DNA of 64,000 nucleotides from CAIVVT01 sp052145115. GTDB lineage: Bacteria > Acidobacteriota > Terriglobia > Bryobacterales > Bryobacteraceae. Position 1 is the first letter of the stretch. Each line of letters starts with the position of its first letter. The position numbers and the translations under genes are program-made. The stretch lies in NCBI GenBank assembly GCA_052145115.1, contig JBKQPG010000033.1:1-64000 (forward strand), read 5' to 3'. Below the pieces are notes generated by a model, which had not been told where the DNA came from, made no database searches, and worked only from the letters and a program-made list of their open reading frames with translations. This document shows, piece by piece, positions 16,701 through 24,711 of this stretch.

Positions 16701-17278
16701 GGCGGCGCGCTGGTGCAGCCCGACATGACCACGGCGTTGGGCTGCTGCGAACTGGTCGGGATCACGCCCGGCTGCAGCGCGAGCAGATCGGTAAAGCCGC
16801 GGCCATTCACGGGGATGGCGGCCATATTTGAGGCGTTCAGTCCCTCGCCAAGCTGGGTGCTGGCGGATTCGATGGAGACACTCGATTCGGTAACGATCAG
16901 CGACTCCGAGTGCGACTCTACTTGCAACACAATGTCAATACGAAGCGCCGCGCCGGAGCTCACCTCAATCCCGGCGCGCCGTTGGGAGGCGAAGCCCTCG
17001 TGCGTAGCGCGGAGTTCATAGCGGCCGATCGGCACTGCCGGAAACGAGTAGAAGCCTTCTGCGTTGGTTGCAGAATGCAGCGTAACGCCCGTGGCTTGGT
17101 TTGTTAATTGCACTTGAACCATAGGGATACGAGCAGTAGAGATATCATCGATCAGCCCCGCGATGGAGCCTCCGTCGCCGCACCATGCGGTGGGGCTCAT
17201 GAGCAGGAAAAGGAGTACAGCGAGCGAACTTGGCCGAAGGGCCGCGGGGATGAAGAGCAGACCGGATGAAACGGACAT
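13721..17278 (-). CDS. Oar-like TonB-dependent receptor with carboxypeptidase-regulatory-like domain
   Basis: A 1185-residue outer-membrane protein. Order of parts: a signal peptide (to about residue 33, ending in the small-residue SPTAWCGDG area); a CarboxypepD_reg-like domain (about 37-115, GSIAGLIDD ... TNAEGFYSFPAVPIGRYELRATHEGF); a TonB plug (about 130-260, with VNGRGFTDLLALQPGV and VRGQRETANGFTLNG); and a long beta-barrel ending in an aromatic residue (VRYIF), as outer-membrane barrels require. This class is greatly expanded in Solibacter-like Acidobacteria and is thought to import large organic ligands, though the ligand cannot be told from sequence. No Shine-Dalgarno is obvious before the ATG. 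A 13-bp palindrome lies 17 bp upstream of the start codon. Confidence 0.92.
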   Translation of the reverse strand: MSVSSGLLFIPAALRPSSLAVLLFLLMSPTAWCGDGGSIAGLIDDISTARIPMVQVQLTNQATGVTLHSATNAEGFYSFPAVPIGRYELRATHEGFASQRRAGIEVSSGAALRIDIVLQVESHSESLIVTESSVSIESASTQLGEGLNASNMAAIPVNGRGFTDLLALQPGVIPTSSQQPNAVVMSGCTSAPPSGDLNPGNLSVRGQRETANGFTLNGASAQEDFNMGAAIVPNLDSIQEVRVLTGNFDAEYGNFGGAQVIVTSKSGDNHFHGSLFEYRRDTALDARNFLATERAAYDRDQYGATLGGPLRREHVFFFADFQGTRMRQGIETGRIAVPSLADRGGDLSDIASTLSGKVNGQYWANLLTQRLGYAVAPGEPYYTPGCATAEQCVLPGAQIPQRAWSRPAQSLLPYIPTPNQGADIFSTSSGTETLNDDKGAIRADATTRYGTLSAYYHTDAYNLDNPYPTAQGGANVPGFNALSDGRAQLATLGLTTVLSATSVNELHLGYTRAANRIGRPQGGVGPTLASQGFTTASGAPGIVALAPSIEGIENVSFNDFTLGVDTTGVDQVNNTYQISDSFALIRGTHSLKAGASLHLDQVNVNPDATFNGSFLFQGTETGSDFADFLLGIASSYAQGDSRPFYLRNHYLGLYAQDSWQLRPNLTLNYGLRWDVLPPWHEKYNQLQTLVAGEQSVVYPGAPTGLVFPGDPGIPSTLAPTRYNDLAPRIGLAWSPHAGDADWLHALTGGAGRTSVRAGYGLFYTAIEGLSAGIMSANPPYGYDYDSFAPPLFATPFVTAATGNSVGQRFPSPIQASGASAQQPDTSVDWSSYLPITGVPSFYARNVTPYSESYTLSLQREFGTGTVLSANYVGSQAHHLLVLLSANPGNPALCLSLSQPDRVAPGTATCGPFGESGVYQSTAGQQIDGTRGPFSSQFAAVTLQKTIGNSDYNALELSLRHSGRAAELQIAYTYSKSIDQSSSLSEAVNPLNPSLSRALSAFDMRHNFVASYDWKLPLQRWLGRSRWTAGWSLSGITRFSTGLPVTLYNNNDTSLLGTIPNGINNDGVDTPSTTGAALLLNTDPRNGAPAFNPGAFALPPLGQLGAAARRFFSGPGIVNYDLALHKRVTLGETRSLELRLEAFNAFNHAQFYGPAAVDGNVTSPSFGQIVSAAAPRQIQAAVRYIF

Positions 17279-17294
17279 GAAAATCCAGAATAAC

Positions 17295-17307
17295 GCAACT
17301 GAGTTGC
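17295..17307. promoter_or_regulatory. Palindrome upstream of the Oar-like receptor
   Basis: GCAACT-G-AGTTGC is a perfect interrupted palindrome 17 bp before the receptor start codon. The position suits an operator for a dimeric repressor. I cannot name the regulator. Confidence 0.4.
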
Positions 17308-17466
17308 AAAGACAATCGCATCTGGCGACGCCTTCAGCGGGAGAGGTCCCGCCCTGTGAGGTGCCGCCGGTGCGGAACGAGGAACGGCGTTGCCGGGAAT
17401 GAGCCCACTGCCATCGAATTCAAAGTGAGGCATAATCCTGACGCGATCCAGACGTGCGGGGAGGGG

Positions 17467-18963
17467 TCAGGGGGCGGGGCGGCGGAGGAGGAGGTAGAAG
17501 GGGATGCCGAGGAGGACGAGGACGAGGCCGGGGAAGGTGGTGGCTGGGCGGTAGATGAAGAGGACGGCGAGGATGGTGGAGGCGCCGAGGATGTAGAGCG
17601 CCGGGATGAGGGGGTAACCGAAGGCGCGGTAGGGGCGGTCGGCGGCGGGGCGGGTGGAGCGCAGGCGGAAGACGGCGGCGATGGTCAGGATATAGAAGAG
17701 CAGGTTGGCGGAGATGACGTAGTCGAGGAGGTTGGAATAGAGATTGCCGTAGGTGTGGGTGGAGGCGTCGTAGGTGCGGGGCAGGATGAGGAGGACGGCC
17801 CAGGCGCCCTGGAAGAGGAGGGCGAAGCCGGGGACCTGGTGGCGGTTGAGGAGGCCGGCGCGGCGGAAGAAGAGTCCGTCGCGGGCGACGGCGTAGCAGG
17901 CGCGGGAGCCGGCGAGGACGAGTCCGTTGATGCAGCCGAAGGTGGAGACCATGATGGTGGCGGCCATGAGGCGGACGCCGAGTCCGGGGAAGATGGCCTG
18001 GAGGGCGGCGGTGGCGACGCGGTCGGAGGGGGCGCGCTGGATGGCGTTGAGGGGAAGAGTCACGAGGTAGCCGAGGTTGGTGGCAAGGTACAGCGCCGAG
18101 ATGAGGAACGTGCCGAGGGCGAGAGAGAGGGGGATGTTGCGCTGGGGCGAGCGGACCTCGCCGGCGGTGAAGGTGATGTTGTTCCAGGCGTCGGAGGAGA
18201 ACAGCGAGCCGACCTGGGAGACGCACAAGGCGATGAAGAGCCCGAAGGCGGTGGCGGCGGAGAGGGAGGCGGCGATGGGGGTAACGCCGCGGGGGGACCA
18301 GGGGTCGGCGAAGTTGGCGTGGACGGCTGTAGAGTTCCAGCCGAGGACGAGGGTCACAAAGATGAGGGCGAGCAGGGCGCCGATTTTGGTGGAGGTGAAG
18401 ACGTTCTGCACGAGGCGGCCATATTCGAGGCCGTGGCTGTTGGTCCAGGTGAGGAAGACGATGACGGCGATGCCGAGGAGTTGGGCGGTGGAGAGCGAGA
18501 GGGCGTAGGTGGGGCCGAGGTGGATGGGCGGGATGAAGTAGCGCGACTCGGAGACGAGGGGGAAGAAGATGCCGGTGAAACGGGCGAAGGCGACGGCGAC
18601 GGCGGCGATGGTGCCGGTCTGGATGATGAGCAGGAGGGTCCAGCCGTAGAGGAAGCCGCAGAGCGGCGAGAAGGACTCGCGGAGGTAGACGTACTGGCCA
18701 CCGGCGCGGGGCATCATGCCGGCCAGTTCGCCGTAAGAGAGCGCGCCGGACATGGTGAGAGCGGCGCTGACGACCCAGGCGACGAGGAGCCAGCCGGGGC
18801 TGCCGATCTGGCGGGACATTTCGGCCGAGACGATGAAGATGCCTGAGCCGATCATGGAGCCGGCGACGACCATGGTGGAATCCCAGAGTCCGAGGCGGCG
18901 CACGAACTCGAAGGGTGCGTGCCGCTCGGGGACGGGAGCGGCGGTTGGGCCGGCGGCAGACAT
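17467..18963 (-). CDS. APC-superfamily amino acid permease
   Basis: A 498-residue inner-membrane transporter with about 12 hydrophobic helices. The first helix carries the APC signature VVAGSMIGSGIFIV with the unwound GSG motif for substrate and ion binding, followed by SYGELAGMMPRAGGQYVYLRE, typical of LAT-like members. The cytoplasmic loop reads FTAGEVRSPQRNIP, again diagnostic. I prefer the ATG at 18963, just after GGTGAG, to the in-frame TTG at 19002. The gene is monocistronic as far as can be seen. The substrate is probably an amino acid or amine, but which one is not predictable. Confidence 0.9.
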   Translation of the reverse strand: MSAAGPTAAPVPERHAPFEFVRRLGLWDSTMVVAGSMIGSGIFIVSAEMSRQIGSPGWLLVAWVVSAALTMSGALSYGELAGMMPRAGGQYVYLRESFSPLCGFLYGWTLLLIIQTGTIAAVAVAFARFTGIFFPLVSESRYFIPPIHLGPTYALSLSTAQLLGIAVIVFLTWTNSHGLEYGRLVQNVFTSTKIGALLALIFVTLVLGWNSTAVHANFADPWSPRGVTPIAASLSAATAFGLFIALCVSQVGSLFSSDAWNNITFTAGEVRSPQRNIPLSLALGTFLISALYLATNLGYLVTLPLNAIQRAPSDRVATAALQAIFPGLGVRLMAATIMVSTFGCINGLVLAGSRACYAVARDGLFFRRAGLLNRHQVPGFALLFQGAWAVLLILPRTYDASTHTYGNLYSNLLDYVISANLLFYILTIAAVFRLRSTRPAADRPYRAFGYPLIPALYILGASTILAVLFIYRPATTFPGLVLVLLGIPFYLLLRRPAP

Positions 18964-19123
18964 GTTCTCACCAGCTTTCGATTTGTTGCGAGCCGGTGTC
19001 AACTGGCGCGCGCGGCGGAGAGAGGATGCGTGTCAAGCCGCGCGGGGTTGAAGAGATGACGCCGGAAATGCGAGGCGCATTCCCTGGCAGCGCTGGATCG
19101 ATGAGAATTCCGGGGAGCGAGAC

Positions 19124-21073
19124 TCAGGCCGCCGCGAGCGGCCGATAGAATCGCTTACGGAATGCCGATTCGCGTAACAGAACGGAGAGCAGGAAGGAAT
19201 AATTGTCCGACAGAAAACCCTCGTAGCCGCAGGTTTCGCCGTTCCAGGTGGTCCATTCCATGCCCTTGGGCAATTCGTCCCGCACGCCGTTCTGAAAGCC
19301 GCCGGACTGTTGGCGCGCCAGCATGGCCTTGAGCACGCGGTCAGCGCGATCGTCCAGGCCGGCGACATAAGAGGCGGCCAGAAAGTGCTGCATGCGGCCG
19401 GCCGTAATGCCCCCATTCTGGTAGTGCTGGAAGGTGTCGGCACCATCCTCGCGGCTGGGGCAGCCGAAGCCGCCGGGCATGTAGTCCGATTTAAGGACCG
19501 GGACCAACGTGGACGGAATGCCCAAATCAAAACGGGTGAAGCCGAGGCTATCTATTTTGGACCACAGCCGGGCCAGGATCTCGCGGCCGCGCGAGGGGCC
19601 GACCAGGCCGTACTCAATGGCCAAACCGTTGACCACGGGGCAGGCGTAATCGTGCAGCGCGCCGTCGGCGCTGCGCCAGTTGGCAAACCAGCCGGTCTGG
19701 GGATTGTAGAGTGCGGCCACGTAGGCCGTTCTCAGGCGCTCGGCCAACTGGGAATAGCGGGCGCGCTTGTCGTCGCGGTGGAGTTTCGCTTCCAGGTCCG
19801 CGAGGCACCGCCAGGCACGATAAATCAGGGCATTGGCGAAGCCATCCTTGTGGCCGTAATTCATGGCGTCGAACCAATTGCTGGAGCGCGCCGGCAGGAC
19901 GAACGTATTGGCGTTGCCGCTCTGCGTGGCCTCCACCATTCCATCCCGATCGACGTCGCGGTAGGCGCAATAATTGGCCGCGTTTTCCAAGGGCCAGATC
20001 ATGCGCTCCAGCCAGGCGAGGTCGCCGGTGGCTTCGACGTAGTCCCAGGCGGCAATGACGGTGCTCGGGTTGGCATCCAGGAAGTTGTAGTAATCGGTGT
20101 AGCCGACGACCTCGCCGCTCGAGCTACTGCGCTTCAACAGCCAGTACTCGAGGCTCTGGCGCACGATCTGCGTAGCCGAAATGCCGGCGGCGAGCTGGGG
20201 CGTCCAGAGCATGTGATCGGCGTAGGAATAGAGGCAGAAGCTGACTGGGTCACTGACCACGTTGTTGGCCAGAATGCCCGGGTGGGCGCTATACGGCGCC
20301 CGCGGGTCGCCCCAGGAGGAGGCCGGCTGGAAGGCGTTGAACCAGCCGCGCCGGGCGAGTTGCCAGAAGGAAGTGTCGGCCAGCGGCGCGGGCGCATCGA
20401 GGAACGCCGGAGAGAAGCTGAACGTGCACTTCCGGTTGTCGCCGAGCGGCGGCAATTCGAGGATCAGATTGACCATGTGGAAAGGCTGGCGATTGCCTTC
20501 CAGCCGGCCCGTGATGGCGCCGCCAGGCGCGGTCCGCATGAGCATCTGGCCGAAATCGGGGGCGCTGATCAGCAGCGGCGTCTCAAAGTGCCCGTCGTCA
20601 TGCCACAGGGCGGGCAGCACCGTGGTGGGGGTGAGGCGAAGGTCAAACGGAAACACGATTTCGACCTTGGCCGGGCGTTGGGCCGAGACCGTCATCTCGA
20701 AGCTGTCGCGAGAGGACGAGACGGTCCATTCGAGCGTGTTGCGCCAGTCCAGTTGCAGCAGATAGCGAGTACCGTTGGCTGAAGGCTGAACGGTGGCCGG
20801 GAATTCCGAGCCATCGAACCACTGGTTCTCAAGCCAGACGCGCAACTGCAGCCCGGGCTTCCGGAGCAGGTTGGAGCGCACGCGGTCGCCGCCCTCCGTA
20901 TCCCAGCTCAACACCGGAATGAGGCTGCGCTGCGGGTCGGCCTCAAGGCGCAGGACGGGCGCGGGTGAGGAAGTTTGCGCGCGCAGGCCGGCATTGGCTC
21001 CAGTCGCGAATGCAGCGGCGCAGGCCTGCAGGAATGTGCGCCGATCGGTTCCGGGTCTGACGTTTGTGCTCAT
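19124..21073 (-). CDS. Exported six-hairpin glycoside hydrolase-like protein
   Basis: About 649 residues. The N-terminus DRRTFLQACAAAFATGANAGLRAQ is a Tat-type signal. After a beta-sandwich-like region (about 40-260), the C-terminal part has the features of an (alpha/alpha)6 toroid glycosidase: repeated W/Y-rich helices, DVDRDGMVEATQSG, NWFDAMNYGHKDGFANALIYRAW and NGETCGYEGFLSDNYSF. Such proteins act on oligosaccharides, like GH63- or GH78-type enzymes, but I cannot assign a family. The start could also be the ATG at 21088, five codons upstream; neither has a good ribosome-binding site. A longer open frame continuing to 21574 is only the antisense of the next gene. Confidence 0.75.
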   Translation of the reverse strand: MSTNVRPGTDRRTFLQACAAAFATGANAGLRAQTSSPAPVLRLEADPQRSLIPVLSWDTEGGDRVRSNLLRKPGLQLRVWLENQWFDGSEFPATVQPSANGTRYLLQLDWRNTLEWTVSSSRDSFEMTVSAQRPAKVEIVFPFDLRLTPTTVLPALWHDDGHFETPLLISAPDFGQMLMRTAPGGAITGRLEGNRQPFHMVNLILELPPLGDNRKCTFSFSPAFLDAPAPLADTSFWQLARRGWFNAFQPASSWGDPRAPYSAHPGILANNVVSDPVSFCLYSYADHMLWTPQLAAGISATQIVRQSLEYWLLKRSSSSGEVVGYTDYYNFLDANPSTVIAAWDYVEATGDLAWLERMIWPLENAANYCAYRDVDRDGMVEATQSGNANTFVLPARSSNWFDAMNYGHKDGFANALIYRAWRCLADLEAKLHRDDKRARYSQLAERLRTAYVAALYNPQTGWFANWRSADGALHDYACPVVNGLAIEYGLVGPSRGREILARLWSKIDSLGFTRFDLGIPSTLVPVLKSDYMPGGFGCPSREDGADTFQHYQNGGITAGRMQHFLAASYVAGLDDRADRVLKAMLARQQSGGFQNGVRDELPKGMEWTTWNGETCGYEGFLSDNYSFLLSVLLRESAFRKRFYRPLAAA

Positions 21074-21203
21074 AGGTGATGGGCTCATTCTATGCTCTGC
21101 GCCGGCCAGGGACAACAGTCGCCAGACTTGCTTACAGCGACTGGCGGCCCATGGCCTGATTGTGGGATCGACGGCGAGCTGGCAATTGAGCTGAGAGCGA
21201 GTG

Positions 21204-23168
21204 TCAATGCATAGTCCAGCGCACGCCGGCGCGGACGAGGCGCGGCGTGCCGACCAGCGGCGTGGGGCTGTAGCCGGCAACGACGACGCGGTTGAGGGCG
21301 TCTTCGATCTGGAGGTCGAGCGCGAAGCCGCGGGGCAGCGACTGGCGCGCGGTGCAGTGAAAGATGGCGTAGCCGGGGAGCAGGTAGGCGTTGAGATCGT
21401 CCTCGAACTGCAAGCCGCTGGCGCGCATTCCGACTGCGAGCAGCGTGGGGCCGCGGTGGTAGAGCAGTTGCGCGGTGCCCTGCTGCCGGGCGACCTGCGG
21501 AATCCGCTGGCCGGTGGCGACGCGCGAATCGGCGAACAGCCAGGCGGCCTCGAAGCGCAGCGGACCGAGGACACGGGCCAGCCTGGCTTCGGCGCCGCGG
21601 TCGAGAGCCGAGCCGACGTTCTCGCGCTGGCGCGTGATGAGCAGGGGGGTGATGGATTGAGTGGCGTTGAGGATCAGGTCATCGAGGCTGTTGCTGTAGA
21701 GGGTAACGGAGAGGCTGGTGCGGCGGCCGATCCAATCGGCGCCGGCTTCCGCACCGGCCAGCATTTCGGGGCGCAGCGCGGAGTTGGCGAGCGTTTCCAC
21801 GTCGCCCACGCGGAAGTCGCGATAGAGCTCGTTCAAAGTCGGGGCACGAAAAGCGCGGTTGGCCGAGGCACGCAGGCGCAGATGGCCGAAGCCCGCCGTC
21901 ACGCCGCCGCTGGGGCTCCAGAAAGCGGCGCCGTCGGCGGCATCCTCGCCGCGGAAACCGGCATAGAAACGCACGCGGCCCAGGCGCAGGTCGCCCTGGG
22001 CGAAGGCGCCGCCCTGGGTCAACGTGCCGCCCGAGACTCGGAGCCCGCCGGGGTAGAAGACTTCGTTGGAAAAGCCCTGGGCGCGCGAGAAGTCGCCGCC
22101 CGCGAGGAGGTCCCAATGGGCGCCGCCGTGCCGCCAGTAGGCCGCGCCGCCGGCGCCGTCGGCGGGGACGCTTTGGGTGGAGGTGAGGCGCTCGACGGTG
22201 CGGGCGAGGTTGATGGAAGAGTAGGTCGCGTGGAAGTTTTCGATGGTGTACCAGCCCAGCGCGGAGAAGGTATCGGCGCCGGATTGATGCGACCAGGAGG
22301 CGGCGAGCGAGCCCGTGCCGGTGGAGTTCTTCTGCAGCTCGGTCCCGTTGTTGCGGTATTCGGCGAGCAGGTCGGCGCGCAGGAAGACGCGGTCGCGCGG
22401 ACCGATATAGTCCAGGCGCAGTGTGCCGGAGGCGAACTCGACATCGGCGGGCCGGTCGACGGGACCCTGGAAGGAGGGCGGCACGATGTACCAGCCGCTG
22501 GTCAGAAAGTCGCGGCTGGTGACGGAAAGGGCCCATCGGCCGTGATAGATATATGAGCCCGCGGCATCCATCTCATTCTGGCCGCGGTTGCCGCCTTCAT
22601 AGGCGAAGCTCAGGTGGAGCGGTTGCGGCTCGGGGCTGAACAGGGCGATGGCGCCGCCCATGGCGCGGTCGCCGAACAGGCTGGTGGCGGCGCTTTCGGA
22701 GATTTCGATGCGATCCAGATCCTGGGGCGGGAGGAGCGTCCAATAGACCCAGCCGCCGAAGGGACTGTTCAAGGGGATGCCGTCCCACAAGACCAGCGTG
22801 CGGCTGGCGCCGGTGGACCCGAGACCGCGCAGCGAGACGCCCTGCGTGGTGGGATTCGCGACCAGGGACGATGTGCGGCGGAAGAGCGAGAAGCCCGGAA
22901 ACAAGCGCAGACGATCGTCGATATCCGCGCCCGGCGATTGTTCGATGGCGACGGAATCGAGCACGGTGACGAGCGCGGGCGATTCGGCGCTGATGTCCGT
23001 TGAGACGGTAATGGAGGTCTGGACGGGCTCAGGAGGGGCGGGGGGAGGAGTCTGCGCGGGAGCCGGGCGGGGGGAAGCAACCAGGATGCAGAATACGAGC
23101 GGAACTCCAAGCCAGCGCCTCGAGGCGGCCTGGTTGCGCGGTAAAGACGATGGCGGCGGCAGGGTCAA
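21204..23168 (-). CDS. TonB-dependent receptor (BtuB/siderophore-receptor-like)
   Basis: A 654-residue classical TonB-dependent receptor: signal peptide (WLGVPLVFCILVASPRPAPAQ), plug domain with LRLFPGFSLFRRTSSLVANPTTQGVSLRGLG and LVLWDGIPLN, then a 22-strand type barrel containing the conserved ANRAFRAPTLNELYRDFRVG. The open frame starts with TTG at 23168, and its first 140 bp overlap the 3' end of the DUF58 gene in another frame. No ATG or GTG exists before the signal peptide, so a non-canonical start within DUF58 seems required. Unlike the Oar-like receptor it lacks the carboxypeptidase-like domain. The ligand could be a metal chelate or cobalamin; this is not decidable here. Confidence 0.85.
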   Translation of the reverse strand: MTLPPPSSLPRNQAASRRWLGVPLVFCILVASPRPAPAQTPPPAPPEPVQTSITVSTDISAESPALVTVLDSVAIEQSPGADIDDRLRLFPGFSLFRRTSSLVANPTTQGVSLRGLGSTGASRTLVLWDGIPLNSPFGGWVYWTLLPPQDLDRIEISESAATSLFGDRAMGGAIALFSPEPQPLHLSFAYEGGNRGQNEMDAAGSYIYHGRWALSVTSRDFLTSGWYIVPPSFQGPVDRPADVEFASGTLRLDYIGPRDRVFLRADLLAEYRNNGTELQKNSTGTGSLAASWSHQSGADTFSALGWYTIENFHATYSSINLARTVERLTSTQSVPADGAGGAAYWRHGGAHWDLLAGGDFSRAQGFSNEVFYPGGLRVSGGTLTQGGAFAQGDLRLGRVRFYAGFRGEDAADGAAFWSPSGGVTAGFGHLRLRASANRAFRAPTLNELYRDFRVGDVETLANSALRPEMLAGAEAGADWIGRRTSLSVTLYSNSLDDLILNATQSITPLLITRQRENVGSALDRGAEARLARVLGPLRFEAAWLFADSRVATGQRIPQVARQQGTAQLLYHRGPTLLAVGMRASGLQFEDDLNAYLLPGYAIFHCTARQSLPRGFALDLQIEDALNRVVVAGYSPTPLVGTPRLVRAGVRWTMH

Positions 23169-24207
23169 GGTCGTGCAGCAGCGGAATCGCCCGGCCTCGC
23201 GCTTCGACCAGCGCGAGATACCTCAGGATAGCGTAGACATCGCCTTCCACCGGAGTGAGGATCTCCCAATCCTGGGTGCGGAAATGGATGCGCGCGCCGC
23301 GAGCGGTCATGTGCCAGGCAAGGCAGGCGCAGGCATCGACGGCGGATTCGAACCAGGGCCGCTGGTCCAGGCCGGCCTGGAGGTCGAGGAAGATGGCGAT
23401 GAGCGGGTCCTGATCGCGGGCGAATTCGCGGACCTGGAGCGAGCCGGTGTGGGCGGTGGCGCGCCAGTCGACGTGGCGGGCGCTTTCGAACGGTTCGTAG
23501 GGGCGGATGCGGTAGAAGTCGTGGCCGCGCCCCTGGAGCGACGATTCGGCTTCCGAGGCGACGCCGGCGAGCAACTGGTCGAAGCCGGGCTGGGCGTCGA
23601 GACAAGGATAGACCACGACTTCGCGGTTCATCAGCACCCGGATGCGGCGCTCAGCGAAGCCGAAGGGGAAGCGCGAGGAGAATTGAAAGCTGTCGCCGGC
23701 GTGGCTGCCGCGGCGCTGGAAGACGACCTCGATGGTGGTTTCGAGCTCCGCGCCGCCGGGGATGAGGGGGAAGTAGACGGGCGTCGTGAAGACGCTGCCC
23801 TCGACGCCGACGACTTGGATGGAAAAGGAGGGGGCGCGGCGCTTGACGTTGCGCAGAAGCAGGCGGGCGGGGGTCTTGCGGCGTGCGCTGATGTGCTCCG
23901 GGAGGCGGACGTCGAGCTCGAGGCCGGAAATGCCGAGGCGGTTGATGAGGCCGGAGACCATGAAGGTCGCCATCATGGCGGCTAGGATCAGGAACAGCAG
24001 GTTGTTGGCCGAAGCGAAGGCGGCCAGCCCGGTGAGCAGTAGGGCGAAGATGTAGCTCACGCCGATGAGCGTGATGCGCTGGCGGACGCGGGCGTGCAGC
24101 CACTCGCGCCAGCGGGCGTGCCACGGCAAGCGCACGCGTGCGACTTCAGCAAGCGCTGCGGGCGGCGCAACAGGCGTGGCGTCGGAGCGGACCGGCGGCT
24201 CGGGCAT
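23029..24207 (-). CDS. DUF58 domain membrane protein
   Basis: About 392 residues. Two N-terminal membrane helices (ITLIGVSYIFALLLTGLAAFA and NLLFLILAAMMATFMVSGLI) are followed by a conserved beta region and the DUF58 hallmark RPYEPFESARHVDWRATAHTGSLQVREF. DUF58 proteins usually travel with a MoxR ATPase and VWA proteins and have chaperone-like or cell-envelope roles; neither partner is in this window. I favour the ATG at 24207 (MPEPPVRSD) over 24264, because the DNA around this ATG is duplicated 152 bp upstream, which suggests it is the ancestral start. The 3' end overlaps the TonB receptor gene by 140 bp. Confidence 0.85.
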   Translation of the reverse strand: MPEPPVRSDATPVAPPAALAEVARVRLPWHARWREWLHARVRQRITLIGVSYIFALLLTGLAAFASANNLLFLILAAMMATFMVSGLINRLGISGLELDVRLPEHISARRKTPARLLLRNVKRRAPSFSIQVVGVEGSVFTTPVYFPLIPGGAELETTIEVVFQRRGSHAGDSFQFSSRFPFGFAERRIRVLMNREVVVYPCLDAQPGFDQLLAGVASEAESSLQGRGHDFYRIRPYEPFESARHVDWRATAHTGSLQVREFARDQDPLIAIFLDLQAGLDQRPWFESAVDACACLAWHMTARGARIHFRTQDWEILTPVEGDVYAILRYLALVEARGRAIPLLHDLDPAAAIVFTAQPGRLEALAWSSARILHPGCFPPPGSRADSSPRPS

Positions 24208-24374
24208 CCGTTGCCATTGTAGACCGCGAGGGCCGTGGGGCCAGACGCTCGGTCCATTCGGCAAGGGGCTGTGCGGGCGTGGCGAAAGGTGTTGCGCCTC
24301 AGGACAGAGAGGACTGTCCCCTCTGCCGGGAGTTCGCGGTCGCTGGGCGGCTCAGGCATCCGAGGCTATTCTAG
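24194..24374. repeat. Duplicated DUF58 start region, 152 bp apart
   Basis: The 29-bp stretches 24194-24222 and 24346-24374 match at 24 positions; both start GGCGGCTC and contain GGCATCCG, which on the minus strand includes the ATG of DUF58. The upstream copy begins a decoy reading frame (MPEPPSDRE...) resembling the true MPEPPVRSD start. About 120 bp of unrelated sequence lies between the copies. Confidence 0.7.
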
Positions 24375-24455
24375 CCTGCATTCTTCACAGACAGGCGGGC
24401 GGGCATCCTCGATCGGCTTGTGAAGACATTAGTGACAGACGGCTCGCGGGCCCTT

Positions 24456-24689
24456 TCACTTCTGACCTTCGTCCGAATGATCAACCATCAGTTGTTCATG
24501 TAGTTTCCGCACCACTACGAGAGCTTCCTTGTATCTTGCGTCGAGCAACTCAACGCTTTCGTGGTCTTCCGGCGTGGATATTATCCATTTCTTTTCGGCC
24601 AAAAAAGACCGAAGTGCAAAAGACGTACTTTGCAGCCGCTCTTGGGCGTCAATATACTCGTTGCTCTTGCAAAACTCATCGATGGTCAT
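24456..24689 (-). CDS. Small hypothetical protein
   Basis: About 77 residues beginning MTIDEFCKSNEYIDAQERLQ, helical and charged, with no family I recognise. An in-frame ATG at 24764 would add 25 very basic residues but would overlap the upstream gene by 53 bp, so I prefer 24689. The base composition is much richer in A and T than its surroundings, as is that of the upstream neighbour; the two probably form an acquired pair. Confidence 0.5.
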   Translation of the reverse strand: MTIDEFCKSNEYIDAQERLQSTSFALRSFLAEKKWIISTPEDHESVELLDARYKEALVVVRKLHEQLMVDHSDEGQK

Positions 24690-24711
24690 AGCTGTATCAG
24701 ATCTCCGTTTT

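Noticed and set aside
17356..18846. 496-codon plus-strand open frame rich in Gly, Glu and Asp
   Set aside because: It is the antisense of the APC permease gene; the low-complexity product reflects codon bias, while the permease has full family motifs.
24057..24359. 100-codon minus-strand frame starting MPEPPSDRE
   Set aside because: It starts at the duplicated copy of the DUF58 start region and then runs out of frame through DUF58; a by-product of the duplication, not a gene.
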